Below the pieces are notes generated by a model. That model was not told the origin of the DNA. It saw only the letters and a list, made by a program, of their open reading frames with translations, and searched no databases. DNA of 64,000 bases from Diadema setosum (Eukaryota > Echinodermata > Echinoidea > Diadematoida > Diadematidae). The stretch's first letter is position 1. The number at the start of each line of letters is the position of its first letter. The DNA lies in the NCBI RefSeq assembly GCF_964275005.1, contig NC_092700.1, positions 16,648,617 to 16,712,616 on the forward strand, in the 5' to 3' direction. Made by a program: the position numbers and the translations under genes. Below are positions 1-11,035 of this stretch, one piece after another.

Positions 1-1091
1 TGCGTTTGTACAGAGCGCCGCTCAGCCGTGTTGCAGTTTCCCACTGATTTGTCAACGGGCGTGTGCGCTGTACCAGCGATCGCTGAAGAAACCTCCCCTA
101 CGATGACAGTGTGAGTGCGCTCTTCATTGTCCGAGGCCGCTGGCGATAACAATGAGGTGTGCGGCTGAGTGTGTTCTCCGAGGTCGGATTTGCGAAATTT
201 CCGAAGCGTTACGGGCCGAACAATGCGAATTCCCAAAGAGGCTGCCATGGCCCTCAAAAAAAAGTCCCGTCCCAACAGCCAGCACTCACTTACAAAATGG
301 TCTAAGTCAACTGCCTTTTGTAAACAGTGAGGTGAATGGGTTAAGGGAAAGTGGAAGGGAAGGGAGGGGATGAAAGGGAAAGACGGATAAAGAAGCGATT
401 ATTCCACAACCTAACAAGATTAAAACACAAAACAAAACACAAACACATAATTCAAAACAAATAGATAACTTAGGAAGATTAGGTGGCCTTTTACAAGGAA
501 ATGTTTTGGAACACTGTCAGCCTCTTACTTAAGGAACATTATTTAAACATTCAAATCAAACCTTAGGCGATATTGGACGAAACACAATTCCTTGGATGTA
601 AACAACCTGTTTACATTATACACAGGTGGTATTTTGCCTCTTATGTCATCATGACTTAAGTCGATTCTGAAATCTAAACAGTGAGTTGAGTCGAGAACGA
701 GAAAAGACATTTGCGAGGGTACGACATTCGCCTCAACAACGTTCACTGTAACTCACTTCAACGAGGAATCCATAAACATGTTTACATAATATATGTTATC
801 CAGGGTCGTTGTTTGAACGCATATACCCCGTGTCGTAGCAGTCCGCAAATCAAGAGGAGCATGGAAATCATTCCAGTCATTAGACAGGTAAACATCATGC
901 AAAACTTGTGTAACAATGGTTGTTCCTATCGGATAACAGCGAGCTTTAGTTCTGCGACGCGAACGTCCAGACGACGCTATCATAATTATGCCAGAAATGG
1001 TGTTCTGCACTTGCGCGAGACAGCTGTTTCCACTGTCAACCCGGGAGGCTGCGTCGTAGATCTAAAGCTCGGTAATATCGGACCGAGACAG
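1..1091. other. No supported gene; GC-richer leading edge
   Basis: The first 360 bases are richer in GC and CpG than what follows, which could be the edge of a promoter or an untranslated exon, but there is no open frame with a recognisable protein and no clear exon pattern. The rest is AT-rich and appears empty. Short open frames on both strands here look like chance. Confidence 0.4.
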
Positions 1092-1428
1092 CTCTCACGA
1101 GATTTCCTGTATATTCAATTCAATTCGATTCGATTCGATTCAATTCAATTCATTTCAATTCAGTTCAATTCAATTCAATTCGATTCGATTCGATTCGATT
1201 CGATTCAATTCAATTCAATTCAATTCAGTTCAATTCGATTCGATTCGATTCGATTCGATTCGATTCAATTCTATTCAATTCAATTCAATTCAATTCAATT
1301 CAATTCAATTCAATTCAATTCAATTCAATTCAATTCAATTCAATTCAATTCAATGCAATTAATTCTATTCTATTCTATTCTATTCTATTCTATTCAATGC
1401 AATTCAATTCATTTTTCCACAAAACAAA
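1092..1428. repeat. Pentanucleotide array (TTCAA/TTCGA)n
   Basis: About 340 bp of 5-bp units reading ATTCA or ATTCG, ending in a TTCTA variant block. CAATT and CGATT versions occur in blocks rather than at random, as expected when variants spread by local slippage. The open frame running through it encodes only a repetitive Ile/Gln/Phe/Asn/Ser string and is not a gene. Confidence 0.95.
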
Positions 1429-2217
1429 CAAATGATCTTGAGTACACATCGGTTGACTGGAAAGTGAAAATTAAACATAAGGGAATTCAAAGCATATCAA
1501 TTATATATTAGCTTCAAACCAAACTTGTTTTGCACTATCTATGTTCTGAGAAAAAAAATGAGGCGTCTCCTAAAGAGCAGTTACTTTTATGCTGTGGACA
1601 ATTCATGTAATCGACGCGAAAACATAACTTGTCTTTATTACAAAAGTAAGATATATACAGTAATTAAAAATAAGACAAAGAGAGAGAGAGAGAACAGAAA
1701 CATATACATCAAAGCAGAAGTGCAGCAACATAAATCATGACAATGGCTGTATGATAATTATAAATGCAGATATTACATAATTATGGATGCCTACACACGC
1801 TGCTAATGACGAATCGAAACAAGGATGATCGAGAATGTGGCTTGGAATAGCTTGTGGTGTCAGTAGTCCAGCGGTAGTACTTATGTGTTTTTGAATTGAT
1901 AGAATAGAGAATACGTTTCATTATCTGGGGATGATGATGTTTGAATTTCTCATAGATCACTTGTAGGTCAGTTTGAAACACTGGCTCAATAGGACTCAAA
2001 AAGAAGAAAAAAGAAGAAAAAAGAAGCTACATAGCAAACACTAATGAACACCAATTACACCAGGAACCAAAAAAAGGGCCCTATACATAAGTAGCCTACA
2101 ATATATGAACAGTTATTATATTGAGTAGCACGTTGCAAGGTCAAGGGGAATATGGTGATAACCATTAGCAAAATTGCGATAAAATACATCATACTTCAGG
2201 TCGGCTTCTGTAGCCGT
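1429..2217. other. No gene seen
   Basis: AT-rich sequence with a short GA run near 1680 and a short AAG-rich run near 2000. I see no exon, RNA gene or mobile element end. Confidence 0.5.
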
Positions 2218-3075
2218 GTAGTGACGGCAGATGAGGAGGGAAAGGAGAGGGGTGAAGGAGGGGGAGGGAAGGGTGAGGGGGCGGGGAATATGGGAGGGAG
2301 AGAGGAGGGGCGAGGGAGGGGAGGTGAGAGGGTAATGACGGGGTGGCGAAAAGGGAGGGGAGAGGGAGGGACAACGGAGGGGAGGGAAGACGGTAGTAGG
2401 GAGAGGGTGGGGAGAGGGGAAGGAAGAGGGAGGGAAGAGGGTGGGGAGATGGAGGGATAAGAGAAGGGAGAGGGAATGGGGACTATTGGAGGGAGACTGG
2501 AGGGCAAGGGAGGGAAGGTGAGGGGGTAATGACGAGGTGGGGAAGTAGGGGAGAGGGAGGGACGAAGGAGGGGAGAGGGGATGGAAGAGGGGGAAGAGGG
2601 TGGGAAGAGGGAGGGTAGTAGGCTGGGACGGGGAGATGGAGGGGAGAGGGTGGGATGAGGGAGGAGAAGAAGGGAAGATGGTATGGGGAAAGGGGAAGGG
2701 AAGAGGGAGGAAAGAGGGTGGGGAGATTGTAAGGAGGGGGAGGGGAGAAGGAGGGGAGATGGTGGGAAAAGGGGAGGGAAGAGGGTGGGAGATTGAGGTG
2801 AAAGTGTGGGCGAAGGAGGGGAGAGGGGAGGGAAGGGGTGGGGAGATGGGAGTGGAGAGGATGGTTAGAGAGGGAGTGGAGGAGTGGAGAAGGAGGGTGA
2901 GGGGAGGGAAGAGGGTGGGGAAAGGGCGGGGAGAGGGAGGGGAGGAAGGGAAGAGGGTGGAGAAAGGGCGGGGAGAGGGAAGGGAGGAAGGGTAGAGGGT
3001 GGAGAAAGGGCGGGGAGAGGGAAGGGAGGAAGGGAGAGGGAGGGTATAAGAATGAGTGGAAGCGGAGAGGGCGCC
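2218..3075. repeat. 860-bp polypurine/polypyrimidine tract (GGGA/GGAGA-rich)
   Basis: The + strand is almost all G and A for about 860 bp, built from degenerate GGGAGAGG, GGGTGGGG and GGGAAG words. The last ~200 bp show clearer tandem copies of a roughly 40-50 bp unit containing GAAAGGGCGGGGAGAGGGA. Such tracts can form triplex DNA, and the many GGG and GGGG runs could form quadruplexes. Several long open frames lie in it on both strands; all are low-complexity Gly/Arg/Glu or Pro/Ser/Leu strings and are rejected as genes. Confidence 0.93.
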
Positions 3076-3629
3076 AAGAGCTTGACACGAATCCCTCTTG
3101 TTTTAGTGTTCTTTTGAGGTATTTTATGTCCTTCTTTACTAAAGGAGAGGTGTCTGGGAAATCTTATTCACTGTAAGTCTTCCTTCACTTGCTGCTTTTC
3201 ATTTTCGTTGTCATGATTTTGTTTTGCTCTCTCGAAATCTCCTTGAATATTGGTGTGTTTAATCCCCGCACAGTCACTTCTTCCTTCTTTTTTTTTTTTT
3301 CCAATAATACTACACGTGCCTCGCAACGTGGGTCTGGCCCTAAGGGATAACAGGACTGCCCAACAATACGTCTTTCAATAACATCGTGAATACAGCAGAA
3401 AGGAAAATAGGCTAAGTGGGAATGGTGCAGGTGTATGTGACTGTGTCTAATGTTGATGCATGTGTATTGTGTGCATGTGGGTTGTATGTATGGGAGACAT
3501 GTACGCCAGTGTTTGCATGTGCTGGCAGCGGTATCCCAATATACGAGAGTAGGAGGCGTTGCTTTCAAATATATTTTACCCACCACGTCACGCTGCGTTT
3601 TCGCCAAAACTGAAAACAACAGCAAACAA

Positions 3630-3650
3630 ACAACAAACAAACAAACAAAC

Positions 3651-3709
<59 letters not shown>

Positions 3710-3712
3710 TCT
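3630..3712. repeat. (AAAC)n followed by (CAA)n microsatellite
   Basis: Five CAAA units run directly into about 18 CAA units. The frames through it give polyglutamine, polyasparagine or, on the other strand, polyvaline or polycysteine; none continues into a recognisable protein. Confidence 0.93.
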
Positions 3713-4489
3713 ACAACAACCCGGAATATATGGACATTTTTTAATCCAATATAGAAAATGCACATTTTCTCTTCTCTCTGTGTGCCGTCAATCTAAATGC
3801 CGTTGAAAAAAAAAAAACATCATCTACATTTCAATTTTATTATAAATCTTTAGGGTTTCGAATGTTTACTTGTTTATTTGGGGTAAAATCTTTCTTTAAA
3901 CAGTGGATAAGCGGAAGCGGCGTTCTCTTTGTTTTTGGTGTTTTTGCTAGTGCCGGAATTTTCCAATTTTCCGTTTCCATTCAAAAGCACTGGACGATTA
4001 TGCCTCTTCGATATTCCACGCTCAATGATGTGTGATATAAAGGGGAATCTATCTTCGCTCAACCGTCACGTTATCTCTGTAATCTCCATTCAAGATGGCG
4101 GGTGTCAGAGGCGAAAACAGGGTATTACACAAAATACTGACAAACTGTTATTTTATCGATGGCATTGCCTGTCCCTTGCAGTTGACTTAGATCTACACAT
4201 ACATCCAGTCATATACAATTTATCAACTTATATAATTAATCTATGATTTCAATTTATCCTGTTTATTATGATGGTAAATGGGCCACGCTTCAGACTGTTT
4301 TGATCCACCGTGTATATCATGTGGTCTCATAAAAATGGAAAATTGGGAGAATAGTATACATCACGATACACTTTGTTATGATATAATGCGATCTAAACTT
4401 ATGTATTACCAAATGAAAACAAATGGACACATCAGCCCACGTCACAGGCAGTCACGCACTCATCTTTACTTACGCACTCACGATCCATT

Positions 4490-4950
4490 CCCAATATACA
4501 GTATGCCCCCCCCCCAAAAAATACAATCGGATTTTCGCATTGATAACATCCAATATGATCAATCTGTCCAAATGCTACTTCATGGTCTTAAAATATAACA
4601 TCTTAGCTCTATTTTGCAGAAAATCCCATTCAATTTGATTAAGCGGTTGTAGAGAAATGTGGATTATTGTAAAGCATGTTATGAGTCTGATTCTTCCAAG
4701 TTTAGCACTTGGATGCTCTAGGAACTGCATAATCAATGTGTAAACTCAACAGACAGAATTTGGAGGGAAGAGATTCCTGACATGCTCTACAAAATTCCTC
4801 ATTTCTCTTTGACCACTGAAGCAAATCGAACGGGGTTTCCTGTATTGTGGGCAATGAGTTCTAGTTTCATACCCTGAAATTGTATTTTGATTGATTCACT
4901 ATTTTAAAAGTTATTATTGCGGAGGGTCCTGTTGTATTTTTTTTTTTTTT
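4490..4950. repeat. Degenerate inverted repeat, probable old foldback element
   Basis: The stretch after the C run near 4505-4590 (AAAAAATACAATCGGA onwards) resembles the reverse complement of 4865-4950, including the adjoining homopolymer (C9-A6 on one side, T-G on the other). The arms are well diverged, so this looks like an old palindromic element. No target-site duplication is visible. Confidence 0.4.
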
Positions 4951-5940
4951 GGGGGGGGGGGGAGATAAGGCAGTTTTCAGTAGAATTTTTCTTAGTTCAT
5001 GAGATGGAAAGGGCTTAACCAATGGAAACGTCTCAGACATAGAATGCTCATAAACTGCCATTCTGAGGTGACAAAAATACTAACCAGGATACAGGTTTAA
5101 ATCTGTCACGTTCAAAATTTCCTTCCTCACCCTGCCCCCGCCACCATCCCGAAACTAAATTTACGATTGTCCCTTTTCTATTTTCATAACTCATCTTCTC
5201 CCGTATAAAATGGAGTTTCATCCATGCCCTTCTCATGAGTATGTCTGAAGGCTTTGGCAACATCGACTGAGTCACAGAATGGGCGGTTATGCCTCCACGG
5301 TCACTTCGTGGACATATCCCTTGAGCGTCCTGCGTGGCTGACCGGTCTATGACTCAGGCAGACACATTGCTTATCATGCCCCGATAGAGTTGGGGCGGGA
5401 TGATGACGACGGGAGGCCGAAATAAGCCGTCGGGGGGCATATTAATAGAGGGGACGAGAAGGCTTCGTGGCGTTCTCTGGGGCATGGGTATTGGGGAGTG
5501 GGGTGGGGAGGGATGGGGAAGTACGGGGTATGGGGGTATGGGCTAAATGATCGTGAATCAATTGACTGAGATATTCATATCCTGATGTGCAAACCCCTGT
5601 AGACAAAATTGCTTCCCGATGAAAGGTCCTGTAGTTAATCGTTCTTAGACACCTTACCAACAAGAACGTTTCGTAATTTACATTTTTAAAAAAATCTTAT
5701 TTTACTGTTGGGAGCGTTTTCATTTTTTAAATTCTTTTGTTAGATCCGATGTCATGATTACCGTCATCACTGCTGTTATCGTACTTCTTCATCTTATTGG
5801 TAATCTTTGATTTTTTTTTTTCTTATTGTACCTACTTGACCTATCGGTAAACCCATCATCAATTTCAAGGTTTGAAGCCGCCTCATCTCATTTCACTTAA
5901 CTGAAATATAGCTCACCAAAATCATATCTATCCATGTTCC

Positions 5941-5996
5941 TTAAAAAAAAAAACAAAAAAAAAACAAACAAACAACAAACAGCAACAACAACAACA

Positions 5997-6027
<31 letters not shown>
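5941..6027. repeat. A-rich and (CAA)n microsatellite
   Basis: A poly-A/AAAC stretch followed by about a dozen CAA units interrupted by AAAC. Confidence 0.9.
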
Positions 6028-7811
6028 TTTAATCAGTATGTCAGTTGAGGAAAATACAGGTGTATGCCTGTAAAACACAAACAAAACAACAAGAAGAAAC
6101 TAAACATTGACGTGCACGTCTTGTACTGTAATCTGAGCGTTGGTCGTTAATAGTCCGGTCACATATACTGGGGGCGCTTTACATAATGCATATCAACATC
6201 ACATTGACCCGACACACAAGATTGTATATGGGTAACCGGAGTTCGATATTTTGCAAGCATATGACACTGTCATAGCGACAAGTGCGCATAACCCCTCTTT
6301 AATTTCTGATAAGGTATGTTGTTATTATCATTTACTATCATAATGATAGTAATTTAGCTCATACCACATTGTGTATAATGATTATGTCACTATGTGCTCA
6401 TCAATTCACTTGTTGCTGTTTTTTTTTAGTACATATTCATATCTGTCTCTTTCTTTCTGTACTCGTTTATTTGCTTATTTCTTTATACTAGGAGTCATTA
6501 TTTTAATCGATGATAAAAATGTTCTCATACTATCGAAAATTATAAGACACAAGTCTGTCTAGGAATGCCGGATATATGCATATTTATATATTATATATAT
6601 TGTAAATGCAAATGCCATATTATATTGCATACTTTTGTCGGGAATGAAATATAATGAAATGAAATGAAATATAATGCTGGAAGGGGATGGGTCGGAATTG
6701 ACAACCGGTATTTATTGAATTGGACGGTGTTGAACGTTTGATATTGATTAATCAATTAAATCAATATTAATTTTTACAAAAATGCTCGACAGATATCAAT
6801 ATAATAATGCATAGAAACTGGATTCAAAGTTTAAAAGTTATAGGTCGCTAGGTAGGCGAATTGAATAGCTCTCTTTTTATGCGATTCAGTTCATTTTTTC
6901 GTTCTTCGACAAAACACAACATACATTTCACACTTTTTGGTGACAAAAGAAGAATGTAATCGGCACATACAGATGAAAGAAAAAGCGTGTACAACGATGA
7001 TGAGAAATAATACATAATTGCTATAACGAAGCACTATAATGACAAAATAAATATATAGGAGAACAGTTATATACTGAACATAAAATGGAGGGACCAACTA
7101 TTAAGACAATGTTTGTAATATATGGGTCCCTCAATTCATTTCAATTCTATGAAGATCACACAACCTAACAAAAATTTAAAGTTCACAAAACAAAGCTCGT
7201 TGCTCGGTACAAACGAAAAAAAAAAAAAAAAAGAATCCAAGAATTCAATATAATTTGTAGAACACCATATCCATCCTCCCAAAATCTGCGTACTCTTGAT
7301 GAGATATAAGGCTTCCTATGACAGCTCAAAAGTTGTGAGCGTGTTTATAAGTTGTTAATTGCTCTTTAAGAAACATGGATTTGTGGCTTCTTGTTCTTTT
7401 TTGCTTTTGTTTGGCTAAAAAAAATACTTGATTTTTATTCGCTTATTTCTGAATGTTTATAGATAACTTTGTACATCTTTTTTTCTTAAAGTAGGTCCTA
7501 TTGGTAAAAATGAATTCGTTTCACGCACAATGTCAGGTCTGTCACATTTATTAACGAACAATTTACAACATCTCTCGTGACGACTAATGGAACAATTCAA
7601 TTTTCTTTTAATGTTTACAAGCTGATAAGAAAAATGATGTTTAAAAAAAAATCATAACTTTGACTGAACAAAACTCAACAACTACTTCTCAGATGTAGAT
7701 CATGTAGATAAGATTAAATGCAGGAATTATATGTAAAAACCTTATATGGGCCTATAATTTTAATATACGTGTTATATGTATAGGTATATATACATAATTA
7801 GAGAGAGAGAT

Positions 7812-7817
7812 TGTATA

Positions 7818-7865
<48 letters not shown>

Positions 7866-7911
7866 GTATACATATATATATATCATAATACATATACATA
7901 TACATATATAC

Positions 7912-7976
<65 letters not shown>

Positions 7977-8036
7977 TATACATATATATGTATATATATA
8001 TATATATATATACAAATATATATATATATATCACAT
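7812..8036. repeat. (AT)n array with TACATA interruptions
   Basis: More than 200 bp of AT dinucleotide repeat broken by TACATA/TATACA words. It is self-complementary and could extrude as a cruciform. Arrays like this commonly mark sequencing or assembly length errors. Confidence 0.93.
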
Positions 8037-8039
8037 ATA

Positions 8040-9010
8040 TTTCATTACACGCTAACAACTCTGAGAAATCTATACGAGTGGAGCTGGAAAAAAAATCTAC
8101 GCTAGCAGGGAAGATAGACGATTTGGTTCTTACAGGAGCTGACCCTGTATAAATATGGCACGGTTGTCATCTACTCACACCAATCTATCTCGGTCCATAT
8201 ATGTTATAGAGGTCACAATCGAGGTGAACATCGAGTTCATGTCCTTCGATATCAACCACCATCCCCACTACGTATTCCTCGAGTAGCGGTATCACTTCCA
8301 CTCCGGAAACCTCTGCCCGTATAAATATTCACCTTTCGGATATCCTCAGTGCCCGTGGCTTCTCACGGGTTCCCATGGATGGTTGGATGCCTCTTCATTT
8401 CATGTGGAAGGCTGCATTCAGCTTTTCTCTAAAAACGCATTAGCCTCTATATTGACAAACCACATGCACTTACACAAGAGCGAATTACTCACCTCCTTAC
8501 ATGGTTTATGCTTTCTCTACACTTGATATAACCAGGTATCACTGACGTAGTAAACATTACGGTCGCTGCATTTGAGCAGCCTTTCACAAAAACGCAGCAT
8601 GCGACGAATTTCCTTATAGACTCATCTTGCGCATCCACACAGTCGATTTATTTCTCCTTCGTCAATTTATTCTACCTCCCCAATAACGCAGTGCTGCGTG
8701 TATACAGGGCCTATAATACTCCTGCGATGGTGGCCTCACGAAATATGTCTAGAGGAGAAAAGACGGTCACGGGCCCACAGCGTCGCCACTCGCTTCGTTT
8801 ATCGGACCAAGACGTCCTACAGACGATGAACTTCAAATAATAATAGATTTCATAAAGGCGCCAAAACCCTTGGGCCTAACAGCTGCCTCCTGTCCGCTCT
8901 GGCAAAGCCAATTCGATTCATCGTGGATGAGAGCTAATTAACATCGCGCGCGCGTGTGCTGCTATAGCCAACATGATGTCCAAAAAACTGAAAACCCCGC
9001 TGATGCTGTG
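8040..9010. other. GC-richer block of unknown nature
   Basis: About 950 bp that is less AT-rich than its neighbours, with no microsatellite and no open frame longer than 60 codons. On the - strand, 8360-8190 gives a short Glu/Val-rich stretch with one stop that resembles coding sequence but that I cannot identify. It may be a decayed mobile element or a decayed gene fragment. No terminal repeats were found. Confidence 0.3.
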
Positions 9011-10233
9011 ACGTACCAGCTTAAATTCGATGTTGTGTCTGTTGGATGATAGTAGAGCGCTACTCCTAGATGTTATGGTCATTCTGAGAGGGCACTTGAT
9101 GTAATATGGATTGTTATTTCGCCAGATAACTTATGGCACGAAGGAATCATTTCTATGTGTACAAGGTTGCTGGTTTTTTTTTTCAAAAGCCAGTTTTGAT
9201 AAATTTGTGTTAAATCAATTATGCAAAATGATAATATGGATTTACTGAATAAACAAAATGAGGAAGATTAGTGAGAATTAGTGTGAAAAGTTCGTCAGAG
9301 AGTTGTGACGTAATGACATCATAAAAACTAGCAAACAAAAACAGGTAAACATCGACATCTAATTTAACTATTTCTGTCGACGTCTGAATCTGATTAAATT
9401 TTAGTCATTGTGTGTCTTTGAGTTTACTGTAGTCATCAAATCAAGTCATCTGGAACAGAAGAAGCTTTTCATCTTCATTATGTAAATTCGAGGCAGTGAG
9501 CACAGTAGAGGGCGCTCTTCTCTTCCAGGCCTCTCGATATCAAAATCATAAAAGTGTGAATTTAAGGTAAGAGTTCACCTAATTCAGGACCGCGGACCAT
9601 TGTGGGTTTATACGCAATTGGCAATCTAACTGTAATAAGCATCTTGCAATACATCCATTCTATGTTCTATTTCTATGGTCACAATCATTATTATCATTAT
9701 TATTATCATAATTACTATAATATGATAATTATAATAATAATAATGAACAGAGTATCATTGTATTGTTGCTGCATTTTCTTTATTCGATCAATATGATAGC
9801 TTTCAGCAAACCTCCACTTCAAGTTTCGGCCGAAGTTATTGTCAATATACAATTCATGTCCCTCTCAACGAAATTTGTCACCGTTAAAACGTTGCAGTTA
9901 TTATAGTACAATGTGTAATAAGATTATCAAATCCTTTTTAAAGTCCTTAAAAATGAATATCTATATGCATGCAAGTTACAGACCTGCAGGTGTATATCAT
10001 TACCATCTCATCTAATTGTGTATGAATTTGTCATCGATATCAATCCTTTCTGGATACGTGTGCAGCCTCAAAATTCAACATACCTTCTTTATTTTTTTTT
10101 TTGTCAAGTAATGAAATGTTTGCTGTTTGGCTATTCGTAATTACTCTATCATTATCGATATCAGCCCGGACATTAATGTTTACATAGAGTTTCAGCACCT
10201 TAAAGTACGCACATCCTTTGAAAAGGTTACAGT
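9011..10233. other. No gene seen
   Basis: AT-rich sequence with an (ATT)n-like patch near 9685-9750. Nothing else recognised. Confidence 0.45.
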
Positions 10234-10640
10234 ATAATATTCCGAAGGTTTGTAGATCCGAAAATGAAATAAGGTTCGTCATTCCAAAGGTTCGTTTATC
10301 CGAAAATGAAACAAACAAAAAAAAAAAAAGCGTTAAAGGTTCGTTAATCCGAAAATTCGTTAACCCGAAAACGAAATAAGGTCCGTAGTTCCAAAGTTAG
10401 CTTTATTAGGAACTTTTTTTTTTTCACTTTCGGATAACTGTACATTCGGAATAACGAACATTATTTCATTTTCGGATTGACGGGAATTAACCTTCGGAAT
10501 GATGAACCTTTTGTAATAATGCCACAAACGTTCCGATTACCGAACATATAGGGTATACGGGAAATTTGTGTGTTTCGGAGTTAAGGACCTTATTTCATTT
10601 TCGGATTAATGAACCTTCGGAATAATGATTATAACGAACA
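10234..10640. mobile_element. Foldback element with repeated TCCGAAAATGAA words
   Basis: The left arm (about 10234-10400) repeats the words AAGGTTCGT, ATTCCAAAGG and ATCCGAAAATGAAA. The right arm (about 10436-10640) carries them inverted, as TTTCATTTTCGGATT and ACCTTCGGAAT. Each arm holds two or three degenerate copies of a unit of roughly 26-45 bp, so this is a palindrome of short repeats rather than a simple hairpin. It ends about 235 bp upstream of the sialyltransferase start codon and may overlap that gene's promoter or 5' untranslated region. Confidence 0.7.
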
Positions 10641-10875
10641 TCATCCCTTAAAAAAAACCCATCCAAATAGGCCTACTCGCATTGTTTTACCCCATTTCTT
10701 ATCTGCACGTCGACGTAAAAATTATGATTCCGGTACCTCCTGGTAATCGGGATACCATCGGGATAGGCAAGGTACGCGAGTAAACAGTCAGCCGAAGTAG
10801 CTCGATTTTGTCACGGTATGTTCGACGGTATCTTCGTCTAACGATCAGTTTCATCCTAGTCACCACCAAGCTGAC

Positions 10876-11035
10876 ATGGATCACCCAATATTGACTATGT
10901 GTGCGCGACCCTCAACTTGCTCGCAATACGCACAGAGGATATTTGTTTTCCTCATTTGCAGCTCGGGACTGTCGGTAATTGCAATTGGAATGATCACCTT
11001 CTTCAGTAATCCTTTCCTAGACGTCAAACCAAAAG
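10876..11035 (+). CDS. ST8Sia coding exon 1: cytosolic tail and signal anchor
   Basis: Encodes 53 residues plus one base. About 20 polar residues are followed by a hydrophobic helix (IFVFLICSSGLSVIAIGMIT), the expected Golgi signal anchor. The donor GTAAG is at 11036. Confidence 0.8.

Larger units (their letters stand above)
3076..7811. other. No gene seen; microsatellites and degenerate repeats
   Basis: No exon or RNA gene recognised in 4.7 kb. It holds two CAA-type arrays, an inverted degenerate repeat around 4500-4950, a G-rich patch near 5440-5540 and many homopolymer runs. Open frames here are short or low-complexity. Confidence 0.45.

Noticed and set aside
711-1511. 266-codon open frame on the + strand
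   Set aside because: Most of it is translation of the ATTCA/ATTCG array; a 5-bp repeat keeps all frames open by chance when stops are absent from the unit.
2152-3117. Several open frames of 60-200 codons on both strands
   Set aside because: All lie in the polypurine tract and encode only Gly/Glu/Arg/Lys or Pro/Ser/Leu strings.
3185-3806. Open frames with polyglutamine or polycysteine
   Set aside because: Created by the CAA microsatellite; flanking residues match no protein and no exon pattern is present.
8190-8360. Short coding-like stretch on the - strand
   Set aside because: About 57 residues with a stop and no recognised family; no splice context.
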